Source: Akkermansiaceae bacterium
GTDB taxonomy: Bacteria; Verrucomicrobiota; Verrucomicrobiia; Verrucomicrobiales; Akkermansiaceae
DNA: 43,829 bases
Assembly: GCA_022424905.1 (NCBI GenBank)
Contig: JAKMGP010000309.1
Location: 1 to 43,829 of the forward strand
Direction of reading: 5' to 3'
Shown here: positions 8,601-17,810 of the stretch, piece by piece
Position numbering within the stretch: the first letter of the stretch is position 1
Layout of the letters: each line of letters starts with the position of its first letter
Translations under genes and position numbers: made by a program
The notes under the pieces: generated by a model
Seen by the model: the letters and a program-made list of their open reading frames with translations, nothing else
Database searches by the model: none
Told to the model about the DNA's origin: nothing

Positions 8601-11600
8601 GTGACGAGAGTGCAAATGATGGCATCCATACCGCTACCCTGACTAATTATCAAAGCGACAACTCCATTGTGCAGTTTTACGCTCAAGCCACTTCAGCCGG
8701 TGGAACGTCTATTCAGCCCGCACTCGCTCCCGAAAAACCCGCGATGTGGGTCGTAGATAATTCCAATCACCCGACCGATCTTCGGCTCCAGCGCTTTATC
8801 ATCTCGGCCCGTGACCGTTCTGCTTCCGGCGGCACAGGAGACTCTGCAACGTTCGACTACGACTTCCCAAAACTTTCCAACCAATATTTTAACGCCACTT
8901 TCATCAGCAACGAAAAAGATATCATCTACAACTGCGAGATGCGTAAGAGCGGAAGTCCATGGACTCGATCGGGAAGCGCTGACTTTTCACGTATGAAGTG
9001 GAAACCACCCGGCGACCGAAAGTTCCGGGGCTACACTAAGCGAGCTGTCGACAACGATGCAGGCGGCGGACGAGCTTACCATAATCGGATCATTCGATAC
9101 TGGCTCTATCTCCTAGGTCACGCTGCCAACGAGAACGAATTTGTTCGCGTCATCATCAACGGTGGAAGTGCTTCACTGAGGGAAGACGTGGAACCCAATG
9201 CCAACGATTTTCTGAAACGCAATTGGGAAGATGGCCACAAAGGCGAACTCTATCGTATTGACGATGAATGGTGGTTTGACGACGGCTGGGGCCGCCAAAA
9301 CCGCAACGCCACTTGGGAATATAAAAACACCACCGAACCGGAACGTTATTCCTCTGAATGGATCAAGCGTTCTCGTGAAACTGAACACGACTACTCTTCC
9401 TTCATCAGCTGGACCAGAATGGTTGGTAGAAATGACTTCACTCGTGAAGAAATGGAAAGAACCGCCGATATCGATATGATGGCTGCCAACGCAGTAGTTC
9501 GTGGTTGGTGTGACGACTGGGACACCCTCACTCGGAATCGTGGTAAAAACGGATACTTCCTCCGTCGAGTCACCGACGGCAAATGGATGCTAGTTCAATG
9601 GGACTCAGACCTAACCTTCGGTAGCTCCAATGCAGACTTTATTGGTAACCTCTCCGGTGTTCGTAACTTTTTTGAAAAGCCATACATCAAGCAAAGGGTG
9701 AATCATTACCTCAACGAAATGGTCCAAAAATACACCGCTAACTCAACCCGACTTGCCGCTTGGTTTCGTTGTGAGGAAGATGCTTCCCCCTCCTACTCGA
9801 GTAACGAATCAACCTATAATTCTTGGAATCGAAATCGCCTTTCTAAAGCTAATTCTACGATTGGTAGCGCTCTTAATACCGACTTCAATGTCACCTCTGG
9901 AAACGGCTCTTCCCTCTCCACCTCTAACGATACGATTTCACTACAAGGCAGAAGTGGCGCAGATGTTTTTGCAATCCGTGTAACCGGGCAACCCTGGGTT
10001 GACTACCAATTTACTAATACAACAGCTTGGACGCTAAGCGGGATTCAACTACGGCAGGGCGCCAATGTTCTTGAGGTCCAATCGATCGACCAAGAAGGTA
10101 ATATCACTGGCACCGAGAATTTCACCGTAAACAAAGGTGGTAACGCTGCACCCGTTCTAGTTCTCGATGCCGATCCCGGATCATTCCGCATCCCAATCAA
10201 TACCACTTTCGAGGTAGATGGAGACGAGAGCTATGACCCCGAGGGAACTAGCCTCGATTTCTCATTCCAACTCCCAGCAGGATTGAGCATCAGCAACCCC
10301 ACTCCATCCAGCGCTTCCATGATCTTTCAGGAACCCGGACATTACCCATTAACAATTAAGGCAACCGACCAGAACGGGAAAACGACCCAAGTGGTTCGAG
10401 AAATCGTCGCTTACGCCAACAGCGGATGGGATCCATTTAACCAAGAAACCCTGCAGCAAATTTGGACTACAGAAGATCTTACAATCAAGGATGGAACCGC
10501 ACCTTCTTCTTCTTACAGCTTTGATGAAACGCCAAATCGTCTCGCCGTTAAGTTAGAAACAAACCCAGCCAAACCGCTAAAGCTAAACTCGCCAAATCAC
10601 CCTCGAATGTGGCGGGAAACCCCGGCAGGCGTATGGTCCTTTGCTTCCGAAATAACTCTAACATCCGTGCAGCAGGGTGATTTTTACACTGGCATCATCG
10701 TGGATGGGGAAGAAAACGGCTCACCTGTGCGTTTCACGGTTGGCATGGAAGACGGAGATTTGCTGCGTGCCAAAAAGATCACAACCTCAAGCACAACGGT
10801 TCTTGGCTCAATCGGTTGGACAGGAAAAGACGCGGTTGTAAGGATCTTTAAAAAATCTACAGGAATCGATCTACAGTATCGCAACGAGCCTGGTGTCTGG
10901 GAAACTCTCGGAAGTTCCTCTGGAAATATCACCACCTCGCAAGCCGGAATTTTTGCGTCTACCGATACCCCGCAGGCCCTCCGCGTGGAATTCGATGACT
11001 CTCTCCTCGTAGACCCAAGTATCAGTAGCCCAACTCTCGAAAATCTCAGGATTACCGAGATCATGTATCACCCGATTGGAGGCTCGTCCGACGAATTTAT
11101 CGAAATTCAAAATACCGGCTCGACGCCGCTCGCTCTTGATGGTGCTTCCTTTGATGACACCCAACCCTTCGCCGCCTTTAGCTTTGCAGACGTCACGTTG
11201 GCTCCGGGACAATATGCAGTAATCGTTTCTGACGAATCAGTATTTCGTGCTCGCTACGGAAATCACATTCCCATCGTAGGGAGCTGGGCTTCTGGCGCGC
11301 TCTCTAACGGTGGCGAAACGATCGAACTACGGGATCCATTCGGCAACACCATTCACAATTTTTCATACGACGACAATGCTCCTTGGCCCCTTGCTGCCGA
11401 TGGCACCGGCCCATCCTTGGAAGTCATTGATACGGAGGGAAATTACAATGACCCACTGAATTGGCGTGCCTCTGCATATACCGGGGGAAGCCCCGGATTT
11501 TCCGAAGCCACCGATCAAGATGGCGACGGACTCAGTAACATCCGGGAAAACGCATTGGGTACCAATCCTAACTTGTTTGATACTGATGGCGACGGATCTT

Positions 11601-11872
11601 CTGACGGCGCCGAGACGATTGCAGGGACTAACCCCTTAGACACCTCAGATTACTTCCGTATTCTATCGGTTGGACCAACAGATACTCCAAACGGGATCGA
11701 AATCACCTGGGCTTCAGTCACCGGAAAAACCTACCTTGTTGAGTCGAACTCTGATCTGGCCGGCAACTGGAGCCTCCACGATTCAGTCACGGCAGGTGCC
11801 TCAACGAGTCGCACGACTGATCAAACATCTAGTAAACGAAAATTTTACCGGATTCGAGTCAGCAGACCCTAA
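5612..11872 (+). CDS. Giant secreted protein with lamin-tail (LTD), CotH-like and Ca-binding repeat domains
   Basis: A 2086-residue exported protein. A signal peptide ends near MAHA-EQ (residue 20). Lamin-tail-like domains lie at about 21-165, 382-500, 509-620 and 632-760, with a fifth at 1808-1960; typical openings are FSEVMYHPP, LLINEVLP, IIINELMVDPP and ITEIMYHPIGG. A jelly-roll-like segment (IDDGVFFYLNGAPLGG) lies at about 190-380. A divergent CotH-kinase-like region lies at about 1054-1340 and ends in GKWMLVQWDSDLTF. A PKD-like domain is at about 1511-1600 and a beta-sandwich at about 1615-1800. Near 1969-2010 are acidic DQDGDGLSN / DTDGDGSSDG repeats of thrombospondin-3 type, followed by a short C-terminal beta domain. 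Proteins of this architecture are common in Verrucomicrobia and Planctomycetes, and their role is not established. It is monocistronic here. Confidence 0.88.
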   Translation: MKVLKQLFISLILLTPMAHAEQIVFSEVMYHPPAGGHEFIEVQNLTATPFDIAQWELTEGASFTFPDFASGPALDSFLKAFERIILCDTDPAAFRAAYSVPNSIRVFGPWSGSLSNGGERVTLADKNGTVRCSLRYEDRHPWPLAPDGAGHSLILADDSFAIDDYRVWTSAPPTPGFSTPLSAEEPFPNPEVNLSIGIPFVNYGDTWDFNDQNLDLGSDWDLPNYTFSHAGWTRENDADNDGGLYGFENSNLPAPGIQTPLLNSSDGDNHITYYFRKEFTYNGPTAGANITIDSIIDDGVFFYLNGAPLGGVGTTADAGWKTTATRTVGNASEELAIISNNGSALVDGTNILSAEVHQTNSGSSDCVFGARLSISAPSNPSLLINEVLPTTDGFVEIYNPGASAINLSGWYLSDSPGSLTRYQIPAGQTIPPLGLFAISYATTGLAVGGDAVVYLTEPDGTTIANAIDAAIPLDGRSLGRKGDGSSSWFLFSQPSENAPNASSSSDLSLKINEAAFNQDGTTTWIELYNPASAAISAAGLFLASSPDFSDKISLSGSIAANGFFSVSEAFTASGEEITLFLISGSETIIDAVAIPFKSPRNYAAAYPDGSGEFYASTLGTRGSPNNPNRVSSIIINELMVDPPSEHRDGEFIELFNKSASTIDLSGWRFTDGVDFTFPVGTSLPARSYLVIPANEDYTNYPNSIGQFSGSLANSGELLRLVDSWDNLVDEVYYHTGGDWPELAGGQGSSLELRHPDMDNSKASAWTASDESDKSTFQEFTIAEQYQEITRRGGASDYKELHLQAVGDTHIAMRNLSLSRNGGGNILPGGGLALARNGSANDGWLCQGTHHASKITNDEFHLISSGHGDVKANRCEIDVTSIQDNNNLNFTFEARWISGKPTLNVQTWDRSFGGTIHLNVPKNLGTPGTANPRILGDPAPTISGLIHSPPIPRSSDPVRVTVEAQNADTVNLRHRLDTTAGNGTWNSSPMFDDGISGGDESANDGIHTATLTNYQSDNSIVQFYAQATSAGGTSIQPALAPEKPAMWVVDNSNHPTDLRLQRFIISARDRSASGGTGDSATFDYDFPKLSNQYFNATFISNEKDIIYNCEMRKSGSPWTRSGSADFSRMKWKPPGDRKFRGYTKRAVDNDAGGGRAYHNRIIRYWLYLLGHAANENEFVRVIINGGSASLREDVEPNANDFLKRNWEDGHKGELYRIDDEWWFDDGWGRQNRNATWEYKNTTEPERYSSEWIKRSRETEHDYSSFISWTRMVGRNDFTREEMERTADIDMMAANAVVRGWCDDWDTLTRNRGKNGYFLRRVTDGKWMLVQWDSDLTFGSSNADFIGNLSGVRNFFEKPYIKQRVNHYLNEMVQKYTANSTRLAAWFRCEEDASPSYSSNESTYNSWNRNRLSKANSTIGSALNTDFNVTSGNGSSLSTSNDTISLQGRSGADVFAIRVTGQPWVDYQFTNTTAWTLSGIQLRQGANVLEVQSIDQEGNITGTENFTVNKGGNAAPVLVLDADPGSFRIPINTTFEVDGDESYDPEGTSLDFSFQLPAGLSISNPTPSSASMIFQEPGHYPLTIKATDQNGKTTQVVREIVAYANSGWDPFNQETLQQIWTTEDLTIKDGTAPSSSYSFDETPNRLAVKLETNPAKPLKLNSPNHPRMWRETPAGVWSFASEITLTSVQQGDFYTGIIVDGEENGSPVRFTVGMEDGDLLRAKKITTSSTTVLGSIGWTGKDAVVRIFKKSTGIDLQYRNEPGVWETLGSSSGNITTSQAGIFASTDTPQALRVEFDDSLLVDPSISSPTLENLRITEIMYHPIGGSSDEFIEIQNTGSTPLALDGASFDDTQPFAAFSFADVTLAPGQYAVIVSDESVFRARYGNHIPIVGSWASGALSNGGETIELRDPFGNTIHNFSYDDNAPWPLAADGTGPSLEVIDTEGNYNDPLNWRASAYTGGSPGFSEATDQDGDGLSNIRENALGTNPNLFDTDGDGSSDGAETIAGTNPLDTSDYFRILSVGPTDTPNGIEITWASVTGKTYLVESNSDLAGNWSLHDSVTAGASTSRTTDQTSSKRKFYRIRVSRP

Positions 11873-11909
11873 AGATCCCAATCAACGAATACGCGCTTTG
11901 CCTACGCAA

Positions 11910-11949
11910 AAGTTGCTTTTCTTAATCACCATCGCCACGGTGGCAACTT
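11910..11949 (+). terminator. Hairpin downstream of the giant gene, possible terminator
   Basis: Outer arms AAGTTGC (11910-11916) and GCAACTT (11943-11949) enclose a smaller CACC/GGTG stem, about 40 bases after the stop. No strong T-run follows, so it may instead protect the 3' end. Confidence 0.35.
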
Positions 11950-12121
11950 AGCTGTTTTCGCAACGAATCGGATCTCCTTTCTTTGCTTCCCACCCTCCGC
12001 TTCGCTGAAACTTGAATTGAGGTATCCGAACCAAAACTCTTCAAAACCTAATCCATCAACCTTGGTCGCTTGCAATACAATTAATCTAGCATCAGCAGCG
12101 AATCTTTGACACGGTCGCACG

Positions 12122-12928
12122 ATGCGAATTCCCCTGCTATTCTTCATATCGGCCCTTCAAATCTGGGCCGATAAAATCGATTACGAAATCAAGAAAGACA
12201 TCTCTTACCGTGAAAACACCCAAGCCCTCAGCGAGTATCAGCGTGAAAGATGTGTCCTAGATATCCATCACCCTTCATCAAAAGGCTTTGCTACTATTAT
12301 CTGGTTTCACGGTGGGGGATTGACTTCGGGAAAAAAAAGTTTCCCAAAGGCTCTCCAAAATAAAGGACATGCCATCGTCGCGGTCAATTACCGGCTGAGC
12401 CCTAAAGTCAAAGTCACCGAGTGCCTTGACGACGCAGCTGCCGCAGTTGCTTGGGTTATGAAAAATATCGAAAAACTTGGTGGAGATCAGAAGCGCATCT
12501 TCGTAAGCGGACATTCTGCCGGAGGCTATCTCACGAGTATGATCGGCCTTGATTCATCTTGGCTCAAGCGTCACCAAGTAGATGCTAATGATATTGCAGG
12601 CCTTATTCCTTACAGCGGGCACGCCATCACACATTTTACAGTTCGAAAGGAGCGTGGCATTGCTGCAACTCGCCCTATCGTCGACGAGCTAGCGCCCCTC
12701 TTCCATGTCAGGAAAGACGCCCCACCGATCCTCCTAATCACAGGCGATCGCGAAAAAGAACTTCTCGGGCGCTATGAGGAAAATGCCTATCTCTTTAGAA
12801 TGCTAAAAGTCGCAGGGCATCAGGAGGTTACCTTGTTCGAAATTGATGGTTATGGGCATGGCATGGCAGACCCGGCACACCCCCTGCTCTTAAACTTCGT
12901 GCAGCGAATCGGATCCAAAAGGCGATAA
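12122..12928 (+). CDS. Secreted alpha/beta-hydrolase (HSL/BD-FAE-type esterase)
   Basis: A 268-residue esterase-like protein with a short signal peptide (MRIPLLFFISALQIWA). The oxyanion motif HGGG is at 63-66. The nucleophile is Ser132 in SGHSAGG, the acid is likely Asp209 in LLITGDRE, and the base His246 in GYGHGM. This layout matches the hormone-sensitive-lipase-like esterases and carboxylesterases used on acylated substrates. Export suggests action on extracellular or periplasmic esters; the substrate is unknown. It follows the giant LTD/CotH gene by 249 bases and precedes the GT5 gene, with no clear operon evidence. Confidence 0.85.
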   Translation: MRIPLLFFISALQIWADKIDYEIKKDISYRENTQALSEYQRERCVLDIHHPSSKGFATIIWFHGGGLTSGKKSFPKALQNKGHAIVAVNYRLSPKVKVTECLDDAAAAVAWVMKNIEKLGGDQKRIFVSGHSAGGYLTSMIGLDSSWLKRHQVDANDIAGLIPYSGHAITHFTVRKERGIAATRPIVDELAPLFHVRKDAPPILLITGDREKELLGRYEENAYLFRMLKVAGHQEVTLFEIDGYGHGMADPAHPLLLNFVQRIGSKRR

Positions 12929-13057
12929 CTCCAAGCGTAGGAACAAAACTAAAGCCCTTAATCGGTTTCCAGAGCTAAAAAAACTAGTAAAGACTGCGCC
13001 GGAAGGTGAAAGACAAAACATCGAACCCGCTCCCCCTTAAATCCCGGAATAAACCCC

Positions 13058-14566
13058 ATGCCAATAAAGACGACAAAAAAGACCCGCCCAGACCCCGGGC
13101 CTCGCATTCTTTTTATCACCCCTGAAATTTCTTACGTTTCAAAGAAGCTTTCGGATGATGCCGAACGATTAAGAGCCAAAGCAGGTGGACTCGCTGATGT
13201 TTCAGCCCTTCTAGTTCACGGTCTAAGTTCTGCCGAGAAGGACATTCACCTAGCTATCCCACACTACCGAAACCTCTTCCAAAGTGGTGAACAAGCCACT
13301 CATCCTGGCAAGCGGACTCGCATCTCAGTCGGAGACCGCATCCACCTTGCCGAAGACTGCAAGTTCTATCGACGTGGTGGAGTCTACCAAGCCTGCAAGG
13401 AAGATCTTCTGATGTCCGCCCTCGCGTTTCAACGTGATCTTATCAATCACATCATCCCAAGGGTTAAACCCGACATTATTCATTGTAATGATTGGATGAC
13501 CGGGCTGATCCCCGCTGAGGCCAAGAAACTCGGTATTCCGACCCTTTTCACCATTCATAATATCCACACTCAGGAGGCCACCCTTGCTCAACTCGAAAAC
13601 ACAGGAATTCCAGCCGGAGACTTTTGGGACGAACTCTACTTTGGAAGCTACCCAGAAAGCTTCGATGAATCCTACTGGGCCAACCCTATCGACCTCCTCG
13701 CCAGTGGAATCTCGGCAGCGACCCACACCAATGTGGTCAGCCCAACCTTCCTTGACGAAGTCGCCATGGGTCATCACCCAACTATTCCGCCCCACCTAAG
13801 CCATCTACTCTATCACAAACGCGAGGCTGGAGTCGCTTCAGGAATCGTCAATGCACCCGATCGCTCTTTTAACCCCCAAATCGACCCCTATCTCCCAGAA
13901 GAATATGGACCACGCCGGCATCACACCATCAAACCCAAACTTAAGAAGGATCTTCAAAAACGCCTCCTGCTCAAAGAAGATCCTTCAGTTCCAATTCTTT
14001 TTTGGCCTTCGCGTCTTGATCCAATCCAGAAGGGATGCTCGCTCCTTGCTGATATTCTTTTCCAGCTAATTAATGACTACAACCACCTTGGCTTACAAAT
14101 AGTCATGATAGCCGATGGGCCTTACCAACAACACTTCCAAGGAATTGTCGCCCATCATGGCATCTCCGATCGTATCGCGGTTCAACCATTCTCCGAATCC
14201 CTTTCACATCTCGGTTACGGAGGCTCGGATTTCGTTCTCATGCCATCATCATTCGAACCTTGTGGCCTACCACAAATGATTGGATGTCGCTACGGATCCC
14301 TTCCGATTGCCCACGCTACTGGCGGGCTCAAGGATACCGTCAGGCACCTCAACATCCATGAAAACACTGGGAACGGATTTCTCTTCGAGCATTTCACGAC
14401 CGATGGGTTCCGGTGGGCAATCGATCAAGCCATGGAGTTTTATCAACTTTCGCCAGACCACAAAAATCCACAAATTAAGCGAATTATGGAACAATCTAAA
14501 GAGGACTTCTCAGATGAACGAGTCGTGGACGCCTATCAAAAACTCTACAATGATCTCGTTAATTAG
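13058..14566 (+). CDS. glgA: GT5 glycogen/starch-synthase-like glycosyltransferase
   Basis: A 502-residue GT5 enzyme. The N-terminal nucleotide-sugar motif is KAGGLADV near residue 45, the form usually written KxGGL. HCNDWMTGLIPAEAKK and FTIHNIHTQE follow in the N-terminal Rossmann domain. The C-terminal domain has FWPSRLDPIQKG and, from about residue 395, the family signature PSSFEPCGLPQMIG with YGSLPIAHATGGLKDTV. Glycogen synthases extend alpha-1,4-glucan from ADP-glucose (or UDP-glucose in some lineages). No other glg gene is in the window, so the symbol is by family only. The 3' end overlaps the convergent waaA stop by 8 bases. Confidence 0.85.
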   Translation: MPIKTTKKTRPDPGPRILFITPEISYVSKKLSDDAERLRAKAGGLADVSALLVHGLSSAEKDIHLAIPHYRNLFQSGEQATHPGKRTRISVGDRIHLAEDCKFYRRGGVYQACKEDLLMSALAFQRDLINHIIPRVKPDIIHCNDWMTGLIPAEAKKLGIPTLFTIHNIHTQEATLAQLENTGIPAGDFWDELYFGSYPESFDESYWANPIDLLASGISAATHTNVVSPTFLDEVAMGHHPTIPPHLSHLLYHKREAGVASGIVNAPDRSFNPQIDPYLPEEYGPRRHHTIKPKLKKDLQKRLLLKEDPSVPILFWPSRLDPIQKGCSLLADILFQLINDYNHLGLQIVMIADGPYQQHFQGIVAHHGISDRIAVQPFSESLSHLGYGGSDFVLMPSSFEPCGLPQMIGCRYGSLPIAHATGGLKDTVRHLNIHENTGNGFLFEHFTTDGFRWAIDQAMEFYQLSPDHKNPQIKRIMEQSKEDFSDERVVDAYQKLYNDLVN

Positions 14567-15809
14567 TCGCTGCCGGTTTGCCTCCTAGGAAAAGGGAGAT
14601 CGTCCGACTCATCGCACCCTTATGCTTTTCTAGCACGACACGCGCCCTTTGCACTTGCCCAATCGGTATCTTCCGAAGAGCTGAAACTAACTCTTCTCGA
14701 GAAGAGACCATACAAATCCCACCCGCCTCCTTGAGCTCGGTAACCAAAGGCTCGAAATTTGACATGTTCGGTCCACAAATGACTGGCACTTCGGCTAGAA
14801 TTGCTTCGGAAGGATTCTGCCCTCCCTCTTCAAAGAAGCTCTTTCCGATGACCACGATATCTGCATGAGCTGTCCAGTCTCGTAACTCCCCCGTGCTATC
14901 AATCACAAACGATTCACTGCCCAGGGGCTGCTGGAATTGACTTCGTAAAATTACATTGCCATCTAAAGCTTCAGAAACTTCTGCTCGTCGCTCGGCATGC
15001 CGAGGCACAATAACCGGCTGATAACCTACCTCTCTAAAAACATCATCAAGATACTCCTCTTCACCGGGGAACGTTGAAATCGCCATCGCTATCGGCCTCT
15101 TCGGAAATTGTTCTAGCATCGCAGAGAATTCCGACCTCTTCTCTGGCAAAAGCGAGCCCGATGGATCAAACTTCACATTCCCGGTCAGCATCGCCGATTT
15201 TTCGCGAACTCCAATTGACTTCCATTGGGCAAGGTCCTCTTTTTCGGGAACCCCGACGTAATCTAGCAATTCCAAAAAGGGGCTCACCAAACTTCTAAAC
15301 TTCTTCAAGCGCCGACCGGATCGCGGCGAAAGGCGAGCATTCATCAAACCAATCGGAATTCCTAGGCGATGAGTTTCATAGATGAGATTCGGCCAAATCT
15401 CTGATTCCACCATCACCACTACCCGGGGTTCCAACCGCTTCATGACTCGGCGGATCAAGAAGGCAAGATCAAGCGGCGCATAAATCACCCGCACATCCTC
15501 AGGTGCCTTATCCCGAGCTACCGCCATTCCGGTCGCCGTGGTTGGGACTAGCACAAAATGATCGCTCGTTTCTTTCCGCCATTCCGTGATCACCTTTAGT
15601 GCGAGCAGCACCTCCCCCACGCTCACGGCATGAATATAAACAGCCCCAGTGCGCTCAAACTCCACTTCTCTCCAATAGATTCCTATCCGCTCGAGCAACC
15701 CACTCCCCCAACCATCGCGACGCAACATTTTCAACATCCAAAAAGGCGCAGCAGCCAGCGCCACCAGCGGGTAGAGCACTCTCCAAAAAATTATCACCAC
15801 CGTCCTCAT
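14559..15809 (-). CDS. waaA: 3-deoxy-D-manno-octulosonic acid (Kdo) transferase
   Basis: Transfers Kdo from CMP-Kdo to lipid IVA at the inner membrane, the first step of LPS inner core assembly. The 416-residue length is normal for the GT30 family. An N-terminal membrane anchor (residues 5-25) precedes HAVSVGEVLLALK, in which Glu66 matches the catalytic glutamate. VPTTATGMAVAR, VMVESEIWPNL and GLMNARLSPRSGRR are the family blocks. FEEGGQNPSEAILAEVPVICGPNMSNF is the donor-binding end. It begins 1 base after rsmD stops and is probably the last gene of a minus-strand group starting at 18536. Confidence 0.95.
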   Translation of the reverse strand: MRTVVIIFWRVLYPLVALAAAPFWMLKMLRRDGWGSGLLERIGIYWREVEFERTGAVYIHAVSVGEVLLALKVITEWRKETSDHFVLVPTTATGMAVARDKAPEDVRVIYAPLDLAFLIRRVMKRLEPRVVVMVESEIWPNLIYETHRLGIPIGLMNARLSPRSGRRLKKFRSLVSPFLELLDYVGVPEKEDLAQWKSIGVREKSAMLTGNVKFDPSGSLLPEKRSEFSAMLEQFPKRPIAMAISTFPGEEEYLDDVFREVGYQPVIVPRHAERRAEVSEALDGNVILRSQFQQPLGSESFVIDSTGELRDWTAHADIVVIGKSFFEEGGQNPSEAILAEVPVICGPNMSNFEPLVTELKEAGGICMVSSREELVSALRKIPIGQVQRARVVLEKHKGAMSRTISLFLGGKPAATN

Positions 15810-15810
15810 C

Positions 15811-16356
15811 TTAAGATTTCAACTGATAAATTGTGATACGACTCCGGCCATAATCCTTACTTTGAACCAATGCCAATTCTTTCGGATTAGGAAGTTCTCC
15901 CGCCGCTTCACGCTCCAGGATTAAAAACCCATCCTTGGACAACCATTGCTCCCAGCCTTCGATCGCAATCAAATCACCTGCCGGATCACTCAAGCCATCA
16001 GCGTAAGGAGGATCAGCAAAAATCAAATCGTAACTCGTTCTTTCACTACTTAAGAAGGCCCCCACCTCGCGCTGAATGACTCTTCCACCTTCACATCCCG
16101 TCTTTTCCAAATTTTCCGCGATGATTCGGCAAGCCCCACGATTCTGCTCCACAAAATCACAAGAGGCTCCACCGCGGCTCAAAGCCTCAATCCCCAGGGC
16201 ACCCGACCCTGCGTAAAGATCAAGAACTCGCGCCTTGGGAATCACAGCCGTAAGAATGCCAAAAACCGACTCACGGACGCGATCTGTAGTCGGACGCGAA
16301 ACTTCGCGCGGAACCTTCAGAGGGTGTCCCTTTGCTGAGCCCGCAATAATTCTCAT
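15811..16356 (-). CDS. rsmD: 16S rRNA (guanine(966)-N2)-methyltransferase
   Basis: A 181-residue SAM-dependent methyltransferase that modifies G966 of 16S rRNA. The start MRIIAGSAKGHPLKVP is typical of RsmD. Motif I is LDLYAGSGALGIEALSRG at about 45-62, the acidic SAM-ribose residue follows in CDFVEQN, and the catalytic DPPY is at 115-118. Its ATG overlaps the stop of the AsmA-like gene as ATGA, and waaA starts 1 base after its stop. The housekeeping gene is thus embedded in an envelope transcript. Confidence 0.95.
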   Translation of the reverse strand: MRIIAGSAKGHPLKVPREVSRPTTDRVRESVFGILTAVIPKARVLDLYAGSGALGIEALSRGGASCDFVEQNRGACRIIAENLEKTGCEGGRVIQREVGAFLSSERTSYDLIFADPPYADGLSDPAGDLIAIEGWEQWLSKDGFLILEREAAGELPNPKELALVQSKDYGRSRITIYQLKS

Positions 16357-17801
16357 GGTAACTTAGGAAGGTTGGTATTCTGGCGACCTAGGATTTCTTC
16401 CGCGGTATCAAAAAAAGGAACCCAAGACCGGTCCTCTCCGAGATTCATCATCAATGTCCCGTCACGAGCTTCAATCCGAATATCTCGAAATGCGCGATCT
16501 GGAGTAATTAGCGGTTGAAAGTCCAACAGGAGATTCCCAGAAGCCATCCTCACTCGTTTTGCATGAGATTGTGCCCTCTCAGGGCTCGAAACAACCCGCA
16601 AGGTTGCTGCCGCCTCTCCCGCAGCTGTTGCAAACCCATTCATCAGGACGGCATCTTCCTCGCCAATGGCACGAACATCCTTAGCCACTACTCCTGCGGT
16701 TGTAGCAACAAAACTGGCTGTTCCACGATTAAATTTAATTTCGCCTGCATCCCGCGGATCCTTGATCACCACATTTTTAAACCGGGTGACACTACTTCCT
16801 TTAAATGTCGAAGGAATTAACAAGTAACCCTGCAATCGATTCTTTGAATTTAAATTGGACACTGACAGCGGTGATTCCTGCTCCGGGAAAACCGGACTCA
16901 AGTCAACCTGCTGATCTGGAAGGCTGACCTGTAAACCGACAGGAAAACCAGCCGCCAGTTTGACGGCCGCCGACAGCTCAAAATCTAGCCCAAATGCCCT
17001 AAGCGAATGCTCTATGACCGCAAGCGAACGATCTCCCCAGACTACGGGGATCCTCAATCCCACTTCTGAAATTTCTTCTGTAATCCTAATTTCTCCGCAG
17101 GAAATCTCTCCCTCACGAGCGCTTCCCCAGAGCGGAATCTCACCCTCGATTTGGTCTAAAGTCACTGAAAAATCGGGAACCCGTTCCGAAAAGATTCTCA
17201 CTTTTGCATTCGAAACAATGATCTCTCCCTCAAAATTCTCGACTGGTATTGAGGTCACACTGAGACCACGCCCTTTTGCCGGAACGTCACTCTGGTCTAA
17301 TGGGGTTTCATCGGTTTTCTGATCTGCTGGTTGACTTTCAGGATCTGAATAAGGGAGCTCATCTTGATCGGCTGGCCGTTCAACTACGGCCAACTTTGAA
17401 GGATTATCCATGGGCCTGACTACAAGTTCCCTAAGCGTCTCAACCGCAACATTAACATCAAGCTGATTAACCTCGAGTCGCTCCCAACGCCTCTTTCCTT
17501 TTAGCAGAGAAATCCACGACAGATCGATCCGAATCTCATCAACGGAAAAAAGAAGGTTTTGTGGCCCCAATTTTGCTGGGACAAATACTTGAAACTTGTT
17601 GATCGCCACTCCCCTCCAAGGCGACCACGTCACACTTTCTAATTGGCAAGGTAATCCTGTCTTTTGCTCTATCTTGTTGCTGACAATCCTAGTACCCAGT
17701 GCCGTAGAGAAAAACAGGTTCATACCTGCCCAAGCAAGTAGCGGAGCGATTCCCCACGACCACAATCGCAGTCCAAGAACTCGTTTGTTCAGAAGATTCA
17801 C
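16353..17801 (-). CDS. AsmA-like envelope protein (predicted periplasmic, membrane-anchored)
   Basis: A roughly 482-residue protein with one N-terminal hydrophobic anchor (about residues 13-35) and a long beta-rich periplasmic part. The pattern after the anchor, IEQKTGLPCQLESVTWSPW then INKFQVFVP and VDEIRIDLSWISLLKGKRRWERL, resembles AsmA/TamB-type proteins of the outer-membrane lipid transport and assembly group. I chose a GTG start at 17801 because GAGAGGG lies 9 bases upstream; a TTG at 17819 is the alternative. It sits 21 bases or less after the upstream secreted-protein gene and overlaps rsmD by ATGA. A role in envelope assembly fits the nearby waaA but is inferred. Confidence 0.7.
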   Translation of the reverse strand: MNLLNKRVLGLRLWSWGIAPLLAWAGMNLFFSTALGTRIVSNKIEQKTGLPCQLESVTWSPWRGVAINKFQVFVPAKLGPQNLLFSVDEIRIDLSWISLLKGKRRWERLEVNQLDVNVAVETLRELVVRPMDNPSKLAVVERPADQDELPYSDPESQPADQKTDETPLDQSDVPAKGRGLSVTSIPVENFEGEIIVSNAKVRIFSERVPDFSVTLDQIEGEIPLWGSAREGEISCGEIRITEEISEVGLRIPVVWGDRSLAVIEHSLRAFGLDFELSAAVKLAAGFPVGLQVSLPDQQVDLSPVFPEQESPLSVSNLNSKNRLQGYLLIPSTFKGSSVTRFKNVVIKDPRDAGEIKFNRGTASFVATTAGVVAKDVRAIGEEDAVLMNGFATAAGEAAATLRVVSSPERAQSHAKRVRMASGNLLLDFQPLITPDRAFRDIRIEARDGTLMMNLGEDRSWVPFFDTAEEILGRQNTNLPKLP

Positions 17802-17810
17802 ACGACGAGA

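Noticed and set aside
11926-12147. Small minus-strand frame in the gap before the esterase
   Set aside because: It overlaps the esterase start, lacks a start signal and has no homology-like features.
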